Positions 18,883 through 29,090 are shown, counted from the first letter of the stretch. The stretch: 64,000 nucleotides of DNA from Rugamonas brunnea (GCF_014042345.1 NZ_JACEZT010000005.1:186001-250000), one strand, 5' to 3'. The notes: generated by a model not told the origin, from the sequence alone. Translations and numbers: made by a program.

Positions 18883-19512
18883 ATGAAAGTTGTCGCATTC
18901 AAACGCGAATTGCAAGGTTCCGGAGCGAGCCGCCGCCTGCGTAATTCCGGCCAGACCCCAGGCATCGTCTACGGTGGCACCGAAGCCCCAGTGACCATCG
19001 CCCTGGACCACAACGCCCTGTACCACGCGCTGAAAAAAGAAGCGTTCCACTCGTCGATCCTGGATCTGGAAATCGACGGCCAAGTTCAGCAAGTGCTGCT
19101 GCGCGACTTCCAAGTCCACGCATACAAGCAACTGGTCCTGCACGCTGACTTCCAGCGCGTTGACCCGAACGCCAAAGTGCACATGAAAGTTGCCCTGCAC
19201 TTCGTGAACGCCGACGTGTCGCCAGCCGTCAAGCTGCACGGCGCCAACATCAGCCACGTGCTGAACGAAATCGAAGTGTCGTGCCTGCCGAAAGACCTGC
19301 CAGAGTTCATCACCGTTGACCTGGCAAACGTGGACGTTGGCCACTCGGTGCACATCGCCGACCTGACCCTGCCAGCCGGCGTGACCGCCGTGACCCACGG
19401 TTCGAACCTGACCGTTGCTACCGCTTCCGTGCCAGCCGGCCACGTTGCTGCTGAAGCAGCCGCTGCCGCTCCTGCCGCTGAAGAAAAGCCAGCCGCTAAA
19501 GGCAAGAAGTAA
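18883..19512 (+). CDS. rplY: 50S ribosomal protein L25 / general stress protein Ctc
   Basis: 209 aa from the ATG at 18883, which has GGAG 6 nt upstream. It is the long form of L25: an N-terminal 5S-rRNA-binding domain ([18 protein letters not shown]) plus a C-terminal TL5/Ctc beta domain ([19 protein letters not shown]). The tail is Ala/Glu/Lys-rich. It binds 5S rRNA in the large ribosomal subunit. It follows prs and precedes pth, and is closed by the strong terminator at 19544. Confidence 0.95.
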   Translation: MKVVAFKRELQGSGASRRLRNSGQTPGIVYGGTEAPVTIALDHNALYHALKKEAFHSSILDLEIDGQVQQVLLRDFQVHAYKQLVLHADFQRVDPNAKVHMKVALHFVNADVSPAVKLHGANISHVLNEIEVSCLPKDLPEFITVDLANVDVGHSVHIADLTLPAGVTAVTHGSNLTVATASVPAGHVAAEAAAAAPAAEEKPAAKGKK

Positions 19513-19543
19513 TCTTCACGCCGCAGCGATGCGGAAGTGAATG

Positions 19544-19578
19544 AAAAACCCGCCGGCGCGAGCCTGGCGGGTTTTTTT
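19544..19578 (+). terminator. Rho-independent terminator after rplY
   Basis: The stem is AAAAACCCGCC / GGCGGGTTTTT around an 11-nt loop, running straight into seven T residues (19572-19578). It lies 32 nt after the rplY stop and 47 nt before pth, so pth probably needs read-through or its own promoter. Confidence 0.9.
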
Positions 19579-19624
19579 ACGGCGCGTTTTTCGCGCATCG
19601 AGCATTCCTAACCAAAGAAACGCC

Positions 19625-20209
19625 ATGCCCATCCGTCTGATCGTCGGCCTCGGCAACCCCGGCCCCGAATACGAACAAACCCGCCACAACGCCGGCTTTT
19701 GGCTGGTCGACAACCTGGCCAACAGCCTGCCCGGCGCGCGCCTGCAGCGCGAGACGCGCTTCAACGCCCTGGTGGCCAAGACATCCATCGCCGGCCAGGA
19801 AGTGTGGCTGTTGGAACCGCAAACCTATATGAACCGTTCCGGCCAGTCGGTCGGGGCGCTGGCCCGCTTCTACAAGATCGCGCCGGAGGAAGTGCTGGTC
19901 GTGCACGATGAACTGGACCTGATGCCCGGTGTGGCGCGCCTCAAGCGCGGCGGTTCGGCCGGCGGCCACAATGGCTTGAAGGACATCACGGCCGCGCTGG
20001 GCACCCAGGATTACTGGCGGCTGCGGCTGGGCATCGGCCATCCGCGTTCGCTGAGTCTGCAGCAGCAGGTGGCCGACTTCGTGCTGCACCGCCCGCGCCG
20101 CGAAGACCAGGAACTGATCGAGCAGGCCATCGATAAAAGCCTGCTGGTGATGCCGCAGATTTGCGAAGGCAAATTCGAGGCGGCGACCATGAAATTGCAT
20201 ACGGCCTGA
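19625..20209 (+). CDS. pth: Peptidyl-tRNA hydrolase
   Basis: 194 aa from the ATG at 19625. The frame is open back to 19541, across the terminator, and that part is non-coding. Pth recycles peptidyl-tRNA released by stalled ribosomes. The N-terminal motif [17 protein letters not shown] contains the catalytic His. The conserved DELDLMPG and [13 protein letters not shown] segments follow. The length is normal for bacterial Pth. Confidence 0.96.
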   Translation: MPIRLIVGLGNPGPEYEQTRHNAGFWLVDNLANSLPGARLQRETRFNALVAKTSIAGQEVWLLEPQTYMNRSGQSVGALARFYKIAPEEVLVVHDELDLMPGVARLKRGGSAGGHNGLKDITAALGTQDYWRLRLGIGHPRSLSLQQQVADFVLHRPRREDQELIEQAIDKSLLVMPQICEGKFEAATMKLHTA

Positions 20210-20279
20210 GGGCGAAAACATAGCGACTATGGCGGCATTTGCGCTTGCCAGCGTGTGAATGATGTCGTCGCCGCCACAG

Positions 20280-21794
20280 TCATGGTTTGGCATTGCCCGC
20301 GTTATGTGTGGAAGCATTGTCCGGTGCGTTTGTCGGCTGCTGATCTTGTTTTAGCAAGCGCCAGACCATCCAGCTGAGCACAAGCATGCCTAGCAGTAGT
20401 AATCCCCACAGCAGCCACAAGCGTCGTCTCGCGGCGGAGGCTGCATCCTTGACCGCATGCTCTTCCGCCGCACGTATCCCTTGTTGAAGTCGTGCCGGTC
20501 CTGCAGTAAGCTGTGGCAAATTCCGCAGTTCCTCGACAGAAAAGCCGGGGGCCACCCGGTCGATGTCGGTGGCCGTTGTCGTGGCGTGGTCCCGATCGAT
20601 TGCCAAGGTGTACGGTGGGCTGCCGCTGGCGAGAAATACTAACGTGGCGGGTTCCCAACTGAGGCGCAGTTGAGGATGCACCCCATTGGATGCTGCCGGC
20701 CGAAGAACCCATTCACTGGTGTGCACGTCCGCCAGCCGTACGTCGCCCGAATCGCGTTCATGCTGGCCCTGCTGGATGTGATAAAAGACAGCGTTCAGGG
20801 CCGGCTCGAAGCGCCATACACTGGCTTGCCCGAGCTGGCGAGGCGGCAGTTCCCGGTAATGCCCAAGCACAACGGGCAAGACGATGTTTTTCTCCGAAAA
20901 TTTCAAACCGAGCTGGTTGGCGCCGATTGCGATCGGTGTCTCATAGACCACATCTTGCCCTTGTCTGCCGCCTTTGGGATCTAATAAGATGGTTTCCAGT
21001 TGGCGCGCCGATGGCGAAGATATTTCCTCTTCTGCATCGATGCGCGCGAACATCAGCGGCTTGCCGCTTTGCCAGCGCAGGCGCGCATAGCGGAAGCGAC
21101 GGCCGTCGAATGTCAGTTTATCGTTGGACAGGGATTGCGCATCCTGATTGACCAGCCAGTTCAATTCGGTGGCGCCTACGACGTCCCATTGTTTGAGGTC
21201 GTCGGAGGTTTCCAGCCAAATCTGTGCATTGTAAGCGTGCGTGCCAGGTGGTGGAGTGAAGCGCAGCGCATCGATGAGTGGCGCCGCCTGCCCCGACTGT
21301 GAGCTCGGTTCGAGTATCAGACCAGTGAGCTGTTGCGCTGCCGCATGTGCTGCCGTTGATGTTGAGCGGACGTGCACCGACAGCAAGCGGCCATCATCCC
21401 CCGTATGCACGTCCAGATCGGGCGCGGCATCAGCCGCGCCTGCATCATCCATCAGCGCAAACAGTTTGCAAGGCACTGTGCGATGAGTGGAGCGCTGCTC
21501 CGGCACCGCGGAACGTACAGAAAATGGCATCGCTGCGCCATGCATGTCGAAGACGCGCAAGTCTGCCAAGTCCGGCGAGCGGGAATAAAGATAGACTTCG
21601 CGCGGTAGACGTACTTGCAGCACCCCCTGGCTCGCGGCCCCTGTCAGTGGCAGCGAATGACCGTAGTTTTGTGGCATGTCGCTGGCCCATGCGAGGGAGG
21701 CGGACAGCATCGCAAGGCAGGCAATGTTGATAAAGCCACAGGTGCGTGAGCGATTGCGTGCGGCGCGGCCGAGAAATGTGATCAGAGCGGTCAT
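20280..21794 (-). CDS. DUF3999 family membrane-anchored protein
   Basis: 504 aa. An N-terminal signal peptide or anchor (about residues 22-38, ending ASLAWAS) is followed by a large beta-rich exported region and one C-terminal membrane helix (LWLLWGLLLLGMLVLSWMVW) with a short cytoplasmic tail. This matches the DUF3999 architecture. It overlaps the upstream DUF2339 gene by 4 nt (ATGA at 21791-21794), and these two families are commonly paired. Base composition is less GC-rich than the flanking housekeeping genes. Biochemical function is unknown. Confidence 0.8.
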   Translation of the reverse strand: MTALITFLGRAARNRSRTCGFINIACLAMLSASLAWASDMPQNYGHSLPLTGAASQGVLQVRLPREVYLYSRSPDLADLRVFDMHGAAMPFSVRSAVPEQRSTHRTVPCKLFALMDDAGAADAAPDLDVHTGDDGRLLSVHVRSTSTAAHAAAQQLTGLILEPSSQSGQAAPLIDALRFTPPPGTHAYNAQIWLETSDDLKQWDVVGATELNWLVNQDAQSLSNDKLTFDGRRFRYARLRWQSGKPLMFARIDAEEEISSPSARQLETILLDPKGGRQGQDVVYETPIAIGANQLGLKFSEKNIVLPVVLGHYRELPPRQLGQASVWRFEPALNAVFYHIQQGQHERDSGDVRLADVHTSEWVLRPAASNGVHPQLRLSWEPATLVFLASGSPPYTLAIDRDHATTTATDIDRVAPGFSVEELRNLPQLTAGPARLQQGIRAAEEHAVKDAASAARRRLWLLWGLLLLGMLVLSWMVWRLLKQDQQPTNAPDNASTHNAGNAKP

Positions 21795-24700
21795 GTGCTG
21801 GGAACCTCAGCGCGATTGGCACGCTCACTCGGATACGGGGCTAGATAGCCGACCCCGACCATCAGCGCACCCACTCCGACAAAGGAGACTATTCGATCGA
21901 TGCTGCCGACGTTCGATAAGTCGATCAGGAACAATTTGCCCAAGACGACGGCCAGCAGCAATGCGCCGCCGGTCCAGAGATGCCGGCGCTGGTGCTTGGC
22001 AGCGTGGCGCATAAGTATCAAGGCCGTCACACTCCAGACTAGTGCCAGCATGGCTTGCACGAAGTTCGAGTTGAACAAGGCGTTCCATGTGTAGGGAATA
22101 CGGCTGTAGTGGGAAGCGCTACGTAGCAACACCAAATTGAACCAGGCATAGCCGCCGAGGTAGAGTGCCATGCGCATCTTTGCGGAGGTTTGAGCGTTGG
22201 CTGGGTTTTCGGCGGCAGCCTGTTTCTTGCTGAAGCGATAGCTATGTATGCTCAGCAGAATCGCGAAGCAGCTGGTTAGATCCAGCGGATTGAGCAGGGG
22301 GATGTAAGGTAAGGGGGCCATGGTGCCGTCCTGTGTCAGATTCCAGACGACAATCAGCGTGACTGACCATGCGCAGCCAAGCGGGATCAAGAGTTCCCGG
22401 TAAACCTGCTGGTATGGTCGTACTGGCCAGCTTCCGGTACGACACCTGGTGATGAGCCAGCCAAGAGTCGCCATCATCAGCCAGGCCGGGATATAACGTG
22501 CCCAACTTGGACTGGTTTGCCAGCCTGCGTCCGCCAGCAGTTGCGCCTCCACGTTGTTGCCATCTTGTAGCCAGCGGGCGATCCATGTGGCGGCCACCGG
22601 CCAAATCATCAGCCACGGCCCCGCCGCGCGTAGGAGGTTCACGGCCTTGATGAGCTGGCGCGCGATCGTGTTTTCAAGATCGAAAAATGCTCGCATCAGC
22701 CATTCGCCTGCAAGCAGCGATAAGGCGTAGGCAAACCACACTTCAGCCGGCGGCAAGCGATTGTCGAGATACAGTACACCGAGCAAGTAGAGCGTCGTGC
22801 CTGCTAATGCCAGCCAATTTGCGACGGTGCTCCAATGCAGGCCGGTCCAGTGGAAGCGCCGTGCAAGAAGCACGACGGCGGGCGTACTGGCCGCCAACAA
22901 GGCTTGATAGGCCGCCCACCAGAGCTCGCGATCCGCGCCGTATTGCCCGTAACGGAGCAACTGGTAACGTGCCGTCAGCCACCCGGACAGCGCGGGTAAG
23001 ATGATGCCGAACCACCAGGCCATTGACCACAGCAGCAAGATGGTATTCATGCCGCGCGCCTCGGCGTTGTCGCTACGGCTCAGTATCCGGTAACTGAACA
23101 TTGCTCCGGTTAGGATCAATAACTCACCCAACACCGGCTGAGCCAGCAAGTCCGGCGAGACGGAGAGCGATTGCCATTGCTGAATAACGGTCTGTAGCAG
23201 CATAACGCCACCGGCCGCGTAGGCCAGTAATGCCAACGAATTTGCGAGCGGCCACGCCATGTGGCGCGCACATAATAGTAATAACGTGGCCACCGCCATG
23301 GCACTTATCACGAGTAAGTTCGCTTGCGTCGTCGCGGCAGTACGCAGGAATATTTCAGTCCAGACCCCAGCCATTAACCCTAGTACGCTGACGGTCAGGA
23401 ACACGCTGGCGAGCATGTCGAAGCCGTTCTCCCGATCGTCTTTGTCTTGCCTGGCGCGGCTTAGGATCGCGATCAGAAATGCCGTAGTGGCGAGCAGCGC
23501 GAAACCGAGCCATAAATGGGCGCGCAGTGCCTCGGGTCCTGTTAGCCGGGACAGCGAGCTGAGGAATGCAATCCAAGCACAGGCCTGCATGAGCAGGCCG
23601 AAGCTCCAAGTTAATGTCTGGCGCTGGCGTATGCCAACCCAGACCAGTGCCGCTCCTTCTAGTGCCCACGTGGTGGAGGTCCAGCGCCCATCAAGTGCGA
23701 GCGGCACCGCTAACGTGCCGAACACCACGCCCAGCGCCAGGAAGCTGTCGGTAAGCAATCCAAAGCGTTCGCGGCGGCGTGCAAGTGCCATAGCTAGGCC
23801 GCAATATAGTAGCGCCAGCGCCAAGGCAGAGTAGGCTACGCCGAATGCCATGTCATGTACCAAATTGACCTGTAGACCGAAAGCGACCAAAGGCGTCCCA
23901 AACACCAGCGTGCCATCCACGTAATGTTTGAGCTTGATGGTCCGCTGATGGGCGTATGCCAATGGAATGGCCAAGTAGAAAGCAAAGAACAGAATCAGGA
24001 ACAGTTGCACCGACAAGTAGTGTTCTGGTTGATAGCGCAGCACACCCCAGGCAGTACTGATGCTGAACGTAAAGCAAAATCCGAGTACATTCAGCTGCCG
24101 CCAGGATCGCAGCAGGGCCAGTGCGAATACCCCAGCGTCTAGCAAGGCATAGTAGGAAAACAGCCCTATTTGGCTGCCGCCGCCACTGGATGCGAGGATG
24201 GGCGCTGCGAAACCTCCGACGATACCGAAGATGGCCAGCCACTGCGAATTCTGCAGCACGGCGAGCATGCAGGTGAAAACGGTGAGTATTAGCAGCAACG
24301 CGAAAGTCGCGACGGTAGGCAGCAAGTGGTAAAGGCGGTTCGCGCCAAAGATGACCAGCATCAGTATCGCTAGCGTTGTTCCTTGCGCTGGCAGGCTGAT
24401 CGTCGGGCGCTCGGTGCGGATACGCCAAGCCCAGGCTAGCATGATCAAATCAGCTAGCACGATGCCGGCGAGCCGCAATTCGATCGGGATGGTGACGCGC
24501 TCGGCCGCATACTTGAGCAGAAAGCTGACGCCGATGAACAGTATCAGTAGACCCAGTTTCGCAACCAGATTGCCGCCAAATAGCCAAGCTTTGACACGCT
24601 GCAGCCATTCCGGAGCAACTTCGACAGTCTCAACGGGCTCCTCTGGTGTTGCCGGAACGGATGCGCTGGATGCTGGGCTACCGTATGCAGGCGGTGCAGT

Positions 24701-25159
24701 TGGTTCGTTCAGTGGTGTCGGGACTGGCGGTGCTGGCGTTTGAGATGGCACCATCTCGCTGGCTGATGCTGGCGCTGTAAGTGTCGCCGTCGCCGGCGAT
24801 TCGATTTGTGCGGATACTCGCGGCCGCACTTCCGTTGTCTCAGGCGACGGGCCCGGGGATGCCGGCGCAGCAGCAGGTTTTGCCAGTTCAGGTGCGGCGA
24901 CCGGCCCGTTTGTGGTTGATTCAGTGGACTGCGCACGCGCACGTTCGACGGGCATGACACTACGCTTCAAATATGCTACGTCGTCCCGAAGCAACTCCAG
25001 TTGTCGCTCGATACGATCGATATGTTCATCTGACCTCCGCACTCGGGCACGGGTGAACCATGCCATGCCAGAGGAAATGGTACAGAACACCCCCCAACAA
25101 CCAACGGTAAAGATGAAGTTATCGACGTCGACCAATTCACTCTCCCAGTATGCGCGCAA
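21791..25159 (-). CDS. DUF2339 multi-pass membrane protein
   Basis: 1122 aa. A short N-terminal hydrophobic segment is followed by a coiled-coil-like stretch (DEHIDRIERQLELLRDDV), then a Pro/Ala/Thr-rich low-complexity linker to about residue 180. The remainder is a long run of at least 20 predicted membrane helices. This is the architecture of DUF2339. It overlaps the DUF3999 gene, supporting one complex or pathway in the envelope. Codon use and GC content are visibly lower than in the flanking genes. A cell-wall or surface-polymer role is a guess. Confidence 0.82.
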   Translation of the reverse strand: MRAYWESELVDVDNFIFTVGCWGVFCTISSGMAWFTRARVRRSDEHIDRIERQLELLRDDVAYLKRSVMPVERARAQSTESTTNGPVAAPELAKPAAAPASPGPSPETTEVRPRVSAQIESPATATLTAPASASEMVPSQTPAPPVPTPLNEPTAPPAYGSPASSASVPATPEEPVETVEVAPEWLQRVKAWLFGGNLVAKLGLLILFIGVSFLLKYAAERVTIPIELRLAGIVLADLIMLAWAWRIRTERPTISLPAQGTTLAILMLVIFGANRLYHLLPTVATFALLLILTVFTCMLAVLQNSQWLAIFGIVGGFAAPILASSGGGSQIGLFSYYALLDAGVFALALLRSWRQLNVLGFCFTFSISTAWGVLRYQPEHYLSVQLFLILFFAFYLAIPLAYAHQRTIKLKHYVDGTLVFGTPLVAFGLQVNLVHDMAFGVAYSALALALLYCGLAMALARRRERFGLLTDSFLALGVVFGTLAVPLALDGRWTSTTWALEGAALVWVGIRQRQTLTWSFGLLMQACAWIAFLSSLSRLTGPEALRAHLWLGFALLATTAFLIAILSRARQDKDDRENGFDMLASVFLTVSVLGLMAGVWTEIFLRTAATTQANLLVISAMAVATLLLLCARHMAWPLANSLALLAYAAGGVMLLQTVIQQWQSLSVSPDLLAQPVLGELLILTGAMFSYRILSRSDNAEARGMNTILLLWSMAWWFGIILPALSGWLTARYQLLRYGQYGADRELWWAAYQALLAASTPAVVLLARRFHWTGLHWSTVANWLALAGTTLYLLGVLYLDNRLPPAEVWFAYALSLLAGEWLMRAFFDLENTIARQLIKAVNLLRAAGPWLMIWPVAATWIARWLQDGNNVEAQLLADAGWQTSPSWARYIPAWLMMATLGWLITRCRTGSWPVRPYQQVYRELLIPLGCAWSVTLIVVWNLTQDGTMAPLPYIPLLNPLDLTSCFAILLSIHSYRFSKKQAAAENPANAQTSAKMRMALYLGGYAWFNLVLLRSASHYSRIPYTWNALFNSNFVQAMLALVWSVTALILMRHAAKHQRRHLWTGGALLLAVVLGKLFLIDLSNVGSIDRIVSFVGVGALMVGVGYLAPYPSERANRAEVPST

Positions 25160-25262
25160 GAACCGCGTGTCGCGCTGAGATTGAGGGGGCGGACCGAAAG
25201 CGTGTTCGGCCGATCCGGCTTCCGCGACTGCAGACGCCGGACAGTAACATTAACGAACAACT

Positions 25263-25290
25263 GCCGGTTATGCATTAGAGGCTAACCGGC
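25263..25290 (-). terminator. Inverted repeat downstream of the DUF885 gene
   Basis: Perfect 8-bp arms GCCGGTTA (25263-25270) and TAACCGGC (25283-25290) flank a 12-nt loop. The site lies 43 nt past the DUF885 stop on the minus strand and about 100 nt before DUF2339. The following minus-strand sequence is only moderately T-rich, so it is a weak terminator candidate. Confidence 0.4.
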
Positions 25291-25333
25291 GGTGCTGTTG
25301 ATCCGCCTCAACTAAGGAGAGTGCGTTGTTGCC

Positions 25334-27166
25334 TTACTTGGCGGCCGCGATCCAGCGCTCCACCCGCGCCTCCAGGATGGGCAGCGGCAGCGTACCATCG
25401 CCGATCACCACGGCGTGGAAAGCTGGATAGCTGAACTTGTCGCCCAGCGCCTGCTGTGCGCGCTCGCGCAGTTCCAGGATTTTCAGCGCGCCGATCTTGT
25501 AGCTGAGCGCCTGGGCCGGCGTCGCCATGTAGCGCTCGATCTGGTTGCGGGCGCGCTCCTCGCTGTAGCCCAGCGTGTCCATCGTGTACTGGATCGCCTG
25601 CTCGCGGGTCCAGCCCTTGGCGTGCATGCCCGTGTCCACCACCAGCCGCACGGCGCGCAGCATTTCCAGGTTCAGGTGGCCGTAGTAGGACTCCGGCTGT
25701 TCATACAAGCCGAACTGCTTGCCCAGCGTTTCGCTGTACAAAGCCCAGCCCTCCGTGAACGCCGCGCTGTTCGGATTCTCCGTGTTGAACTTGCGGAAGT
25801 CCGGCAGCGGCAATTCCTTCAGCAGCGCAGCGTGCAGGTGATGGCCCGGCAATCCTTCATGCAGGAACAGGCTGACCATGCTGACGGTGCTGTACTGGCG
25901 CGCGTCATTCACGACCGGCCAGAACACGCCAGGATGGGAACCATCGGCCGCCACCGGCGTGTAATGGTCCGAGGCCGTGGCGCGGGTCAGCTCCGGTTCC
26001 AGTTGTAAATCGAGCTTGGCCTTGGGCAGCAGGCTGAAATAGGTGGGCAGCTTTTCCAGCACCGTGTCGTTGAGCTTGCGGTAGGCATCCAGCACCTGCG
26101 CGTCCGTCGTGAACGGCTTGTACTTCGCTTGCGCGCTGACCCATTGCGGCAGGCCTTTGGCGGGGCCGTCGTAGCCCAGCTTGGGACCGAGTTCGACCAG
26201 CTGCTGCTGGATGCGCGCCACTTCCTTCAGGCCCAGCGCGTGGACCGCGTCGGGCGTCAGCGGCAGGTTGGTGGCGTCCTTGATGCGGGCCTGATACCAG
26301 GCCGCGCCGTTCGGCAACGCGCCCCAGCCGGTGCTGGTGCGGCTGGCGGGCAGGTACTCTTTTTCCAGGAAGGTGCTCAGGCGTTCCAGTGCCGGTTCCA
26401 GTTTGGCCGCGATCAGCTGGCGATAGGCCGTGGTCAGGCGCTGCTTGTCGGCGGCGGAGAAATCGGCCGGCAGGTTTTTGATCGGCGTGTAGAAGATGTT
26501 CGCTTCCGGCGTGGCGCTGCGCAGTTGCTGGAACTGGGGCAGCATGGCCAGCGTGATCGCTTTCGGCTGCACGACGCCGGTGCGCATGCCCTCGCGCATG
26601 TTGGCGATGGCCTGGTCTATCCAGCCGGGCAGCTGGTTCAGGCGGCTCAGGTAGGCGTCATACTGCTTCGGCGTGGACAGCGGCTGCGAACCAGTGCCGC
26701 CCGCATAATTGGCCAGCGTACTGGGGACGTTGTCCATCTGGTCCAGCGGCAGCAGGTGTTCGGGGAAGGGCGCCAGGTCCAGCGCGCATTGCAGCTCGTA
26801 GGCCAGCAGGTCGTAGTTCAGTTGATCCTTGTCGGCCAGCGTGGCGCGCGGGATGGCGCGCAGTTGCCGCTGCATGCGCTGGTACAGCGCGAATTGCCTG
26901 GCTCGCGCCTTGGGCACGATGTTCATGCCGATCTGGTCGTCGTAGCGGCTGTCGCCATTGGCGGTGGCGTACAGCAGCGGGTCGAAGCGGGCGCGGGCCT
27001 GGTAGAACGCGTCGGCCAGCTGGTTCAGCTTCTGTTGGGCCGGCGATTGCGCGACGGCCGTGGCGGGCGCGGCGGCGAAGGCGGGAACGCTGCACAGTGC
27101 GCAGCCGATCAGGCTGGCGAGCAGGGCGGTGGTAGCCAGCTTGGCACGGGTAGGGGTAAGCGGCAT
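25334..27166 (-). CDS. DUF885 family exported protein (M2/M3-like peptidase fold)
   Basis: 610 aa. A signal peptide (MPLTPTRAKLATTALLASL, ending PAFAAAP) indicates export to the periplasm. DUF885 proteins are alpha-helical and carry a zinc-peptidase-like HExxxGHH motif. Here HEGLPGHHLHAA is visible near residue 455, with a downstream Glu in TEGWALYSE. Peptidase or dipeptidase activity is therefore plausible but not proven for the family as a whole. It follows the thioesterase gene by 50 nt on the same strand. Confidence 0.85.
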   Translation of the reverse strand: MPLTPTRAKLATTALLASLIGCALCSVPAFAAAPATAVAQSPAQQKLNQLADAFYQARARFDPLLYATANGDSRYDDQIGMNIVPKARARQFALYQRMQRQLRAIPRATLADKDQLNYDLLAYELQCALDLAPFPEHLLPLDQMDNVPSTLANYAGGTGSQPLSTPKQYDAYLSRLNQLPGWIDQAIANMREGMRTGVVQPKAITLAMLPQFQQLRSATPEANIFYTPIKNLPADFSAADKQRLTTAYRQLIAAKLEPALERLSTFLEKEYLPASRTSTGWGALPNGAAWYQARIKDATNLPLTPDAVHALGLKEVARIQQQLVELGPKLGYDGPAKGLPQWVSAQAKYKPFTTDAQVLDAYRKLNDTVLEKLPTYFSLLPKAKLDLQLEPELTRATASDHYTPVAADGSHPGVFWPVVNDARQYSTVSMVSLFLHEGLPGHHLHAALLKELPLPDFRKFNTENPNSAAFTEGWALYSETLGKQFGLYEQPESYYGHLNLEMLRAVRLVVDTGMHAKGWTREQAIQYTMDTLGYSEERARNQIERYMATPAQALSYKIGALKILELRERAQQALGDKFSYPAFHAVVIGDGTLPLPILEARVERWIAAAK

Positions 27167-27216
27167 GCGGAAGTCTCCTGTTTTTTGGAGGCAACAGGAT
27201 ACCCCAGATCGCTCCT

Positions 27217-27642
27217 TTACAGCTTGGCCAGCACGGCCCGCACATTGTCGGGGATGGTGACGGGCTTGTTGGTGCTGCGGTCCACGTACACATGCACGAA
27301 GTGGCCGGCGGCGGCCGGCACCGGCTCGTCGTTGCGGTAGATGCCGATTTCGTAACGGACGCTGGAATTACCGAGTTTGCTCACGCGCAGGCCCACGTGC
27401 AGCAGGTCGGGGAACGAGAGCTGGCTGAAGTAGGCGCAGGCGCTGTCGACCACGTAGCCGACCAGCTGGTCGTTGTGGATGTCGAGCACACCCTGTTCGA
27501 TCAGGAACTGGTTCACGGCCGTGTCGAAATAGCTGTAGTACACGACGTTGTTGACGTGGCCATATTGGTCGTTATCTATCCACCGCGTGGGGATAGTCAT
27601 GAAGTGGCGGAATTGTTCCCGTCCGGCATTACGCAAGATCAT
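27217..27642 (-). CDS. Acyl-CoA thioesterase, 4HBT hotdog family (YbgC-like)
   Basis: 141 aa, the normal length for a single-hotdog thioesterase. The active-site segment RWIDNDQYGHVNNVVYYSYFD contains the conserved Asp followed by GHVNN. It probably hydrolyses an acyl-CoA or acyl-ACP in the cytoplasm; the substrate cannot be assigned. It is divergent from ychF with a 189-nt gap and lies directly upstream of the DUF885 gene. Confidence 0.85.
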   Translation of the reverse strand: MILRNAGREQFRHFMTIPTRWIDNDQYGHVNNVVYYSYFDTAVNQFLIEQGVLDIHNDQLVGYVVDSACAYFSQLSFPDLLHVGLRVSKLGNSSVRYEIGIYRNDEPVPAAAGHFVHVYVDRSTNKPVTIPDNVRAVLAKL

Positions 27643-27700
27643 GCGATTTCCTGTTTGGTGAATGAAACTTTCATTTTAGCGCCCATTGTCGGGGATTTTT

Positions 27701-27729
27701 TTGAATAGCGGTGTCGTCAGGGTTACAAT
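27701..27729 (+). promoter_or_regulatory. Sigma70-type promoter for ychF
   Basis: A -35 box TTGAAT (27701-27706) and a -10 box TACAAT (27724-27729) are separated by 17 nt. It points toward ychF, whose start is about 100 nt downstream. The leader between them shows no obvious regulatory fold. Confidence 0.55.
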
Positions 27730-27831
27730 TGACCCTTGAACGCTGCAAAACAGCACAAATACCACCAAACGCCGCTTCGCCGGCCGTTTTTCAGTGCCGC
27801 TCGCCGGCATGATTGATTATTAAAGGTTCTC

Positions 27832-28923
27832 ATGAGTCTCCAATGCGGCATCGTCGGCCTGCCTAACGTCGGCAAGTCCACCCTGTTCAACGCCCTGACC
27901 AAGGCCGGCATTCCGGCCGAAAACTATCCGTTCTGCACCATCGAGCCCAACGTGGGCGTGGTCGAAGTGCCTGATCCGCGCATGGCCGCGCTGGCCGAGA
28001 TCGTCAAGCCCGAGCGCATGGTCAACGCCATCGTCGAATTCGTCGACATCGCCGGCCTGGTGGCGGGCGCGTCGAAGGGTGAGGGCTTGGGCAACCAGTT
28101 CCTGTCCCACATCCGCGAAACCGATGCCATCGTTAACGTCGTGCGTTGCTTCGAGGATGACAACGTGATCCACGTGGCCGGCAAGATCAGCCCGCTGGAC
28201 GACATCGAAGTGATCCAGACCGAGCTGGCCCTGGCCGACATGGGCACCGTGGAAAAAGCCATCCACCGCGAAAACAAGAAAGCCCGTTCCGGCGACAAGG
28301 ACGCGGCCAAGCTGGTGGCCCTGTGCGAACGCCTGATGCCGCACCTGAATGAAGGCAAGCCGGTGCGCACCATGGGCCTGGACGCCGACGAGATGGCGCT
28401 GATCAAATCGCTGTGCCTGATCACGGCCAAGCCTGCCATGTACGTGGCCAACGTGTCCGACACCGGCTTCACCAACAACCCGCTGCTGGACCAGCTGACC
28501 AAGTTCGCCGCCTCGCAGAACGCGCCCATCGTGGCCATCTGCGCCGCCATCGAATCGGAAATCGCCGACCTGGAAGATGCCGACAAGGCCGCCTTCCTGG
28601 CCGACATGGGCATGGAAGAGCCGGGCCTGGACCGTCTGATCCGCGCCGCCTACAAGCTGCTGGGCCTGCAGACCTACTTCACGGCAGGCGTGAAGGAAGT
28701 GCGCGCCTGGACCATCCACACGGGCGACACGGCGCCGCAAGCGGCCGGCGTGATCCACACCGACTTCGAGCGCGGCTTCATCCGCGCCCAGACCATCTCC
28801 TACGACGACTTCATCGCCTACAAGGGCGAGGCCGGCGCCAAGGAAGCGGGCAAGATGCGCGCCGAGGGCAAGGAATACGTGGTCAAGGATGGCGACGTGC
28901 TGAACTTCCTGTTCAACGTCTAA
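27832..28923 (+). CDS. ychF: Redox-regulated ATPase/GTPase YchF (Obg family)
   Basis: 363 aa, identical in length to typical YchF. The P-loop is [14 protein letters not shown] near residue 8, G3 is DIAGLV, and the recognition motif is the NVSD-type sequence that gives YchF/OLA1 its ATP preference. The C-terminal TGS-like domain ends [12 protein letters not shown]. It associates with ribosomes and stress responses. Its 3' end marks the left boundary of a low-GC island, separated by a strong terminator. Confidence 0.97.
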   Translation: MSLQCGIVGLPNVGKSTLFNALTKAGIPAENYPFCTIEPNVGVVEVPDPRMAALAEIVKPERMVNAIVEFVDIAGLVAGASKGEGLGNQFLSHIRETDAIVNVVRCFEDDNVIHVAGKISPLDDIEVIQTELALADMGTVEKAIHRENKKARSGDKDAAKLVALCERLMPHLNEGKPVRTMGLDADEMALIKSLCLITAKPAMYVANVSDTGFTNNPLLDQLTKFAASQNAPIVAICAAIESEIADLEDADKAAFLADMGMEEPGLDRLIRAAYKLLGLQTYFTAGVKEVRAWTIHTGDTAPQAAGVIHTDFERGFIRAQTISYDDFIAYKGEAGAKEAGKMRAEGKEYVVKDGDVLNFLFNV

Positions 28924-28983
28924 GTTTCCTATGTGAGACTTTCTGAAATGCTGTGAAATGTCATGCAGTGCTTCGGAGTCCTG

Positions 28984-29028
28984 AAAAGTGCCTGATTTCC
29001 CTTTGAAATCAGGCACTTTTTGCTTTTT
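28984..29028 (+). terminator. Strong Rho-independent terminator after ychF
   Basis: A perfect 16-bp stem (28984-28999 with 29005-29020; core GTGCCTGATTTC) closes a 5-nt loop and is followed by T-rich sequence through 29028. A-rich sequence before and T-rich after make it potentially bidirectional. It lies 61 nt past the ychF stop and seals ychF from the island. Confidence 0.92.
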
Positions 29029-29039
29029 TCGGTGGTGTG

Positions 29040-29081
29040 TTGAAAGCTCGTGAAATCTTCTGAAATTTCAGGAGCTTTCAA
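29040..29081. repeat. Long imperfect palindrome at the island left edge
   Basis: Arms TTGAAAGCTC-g-TGAAAT (29040-29056) and ATTTCA-g-GAGCTTTCAA (29065-29081) pair over 16 of 17 positions around an 8-nt loop. No T-tract follows on either strand, so it is not a normal terminator. It lies between the ychF terminator and the integrase remnant. The repeated word TGAAAT also occurs at about 28945 and 28955. It could belong to an attachment region. Confidence 0.6.
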
Positions 29082-29090
29082 CAAAAAAAT

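Noticed and set aside
29040-29081. Palindrome considered as a second ychF terminator
   Set aside because: It is followed by an A-run rather than a T-run on the plus strand, and the perfect terminator at 28984-29028 already serves ychF.
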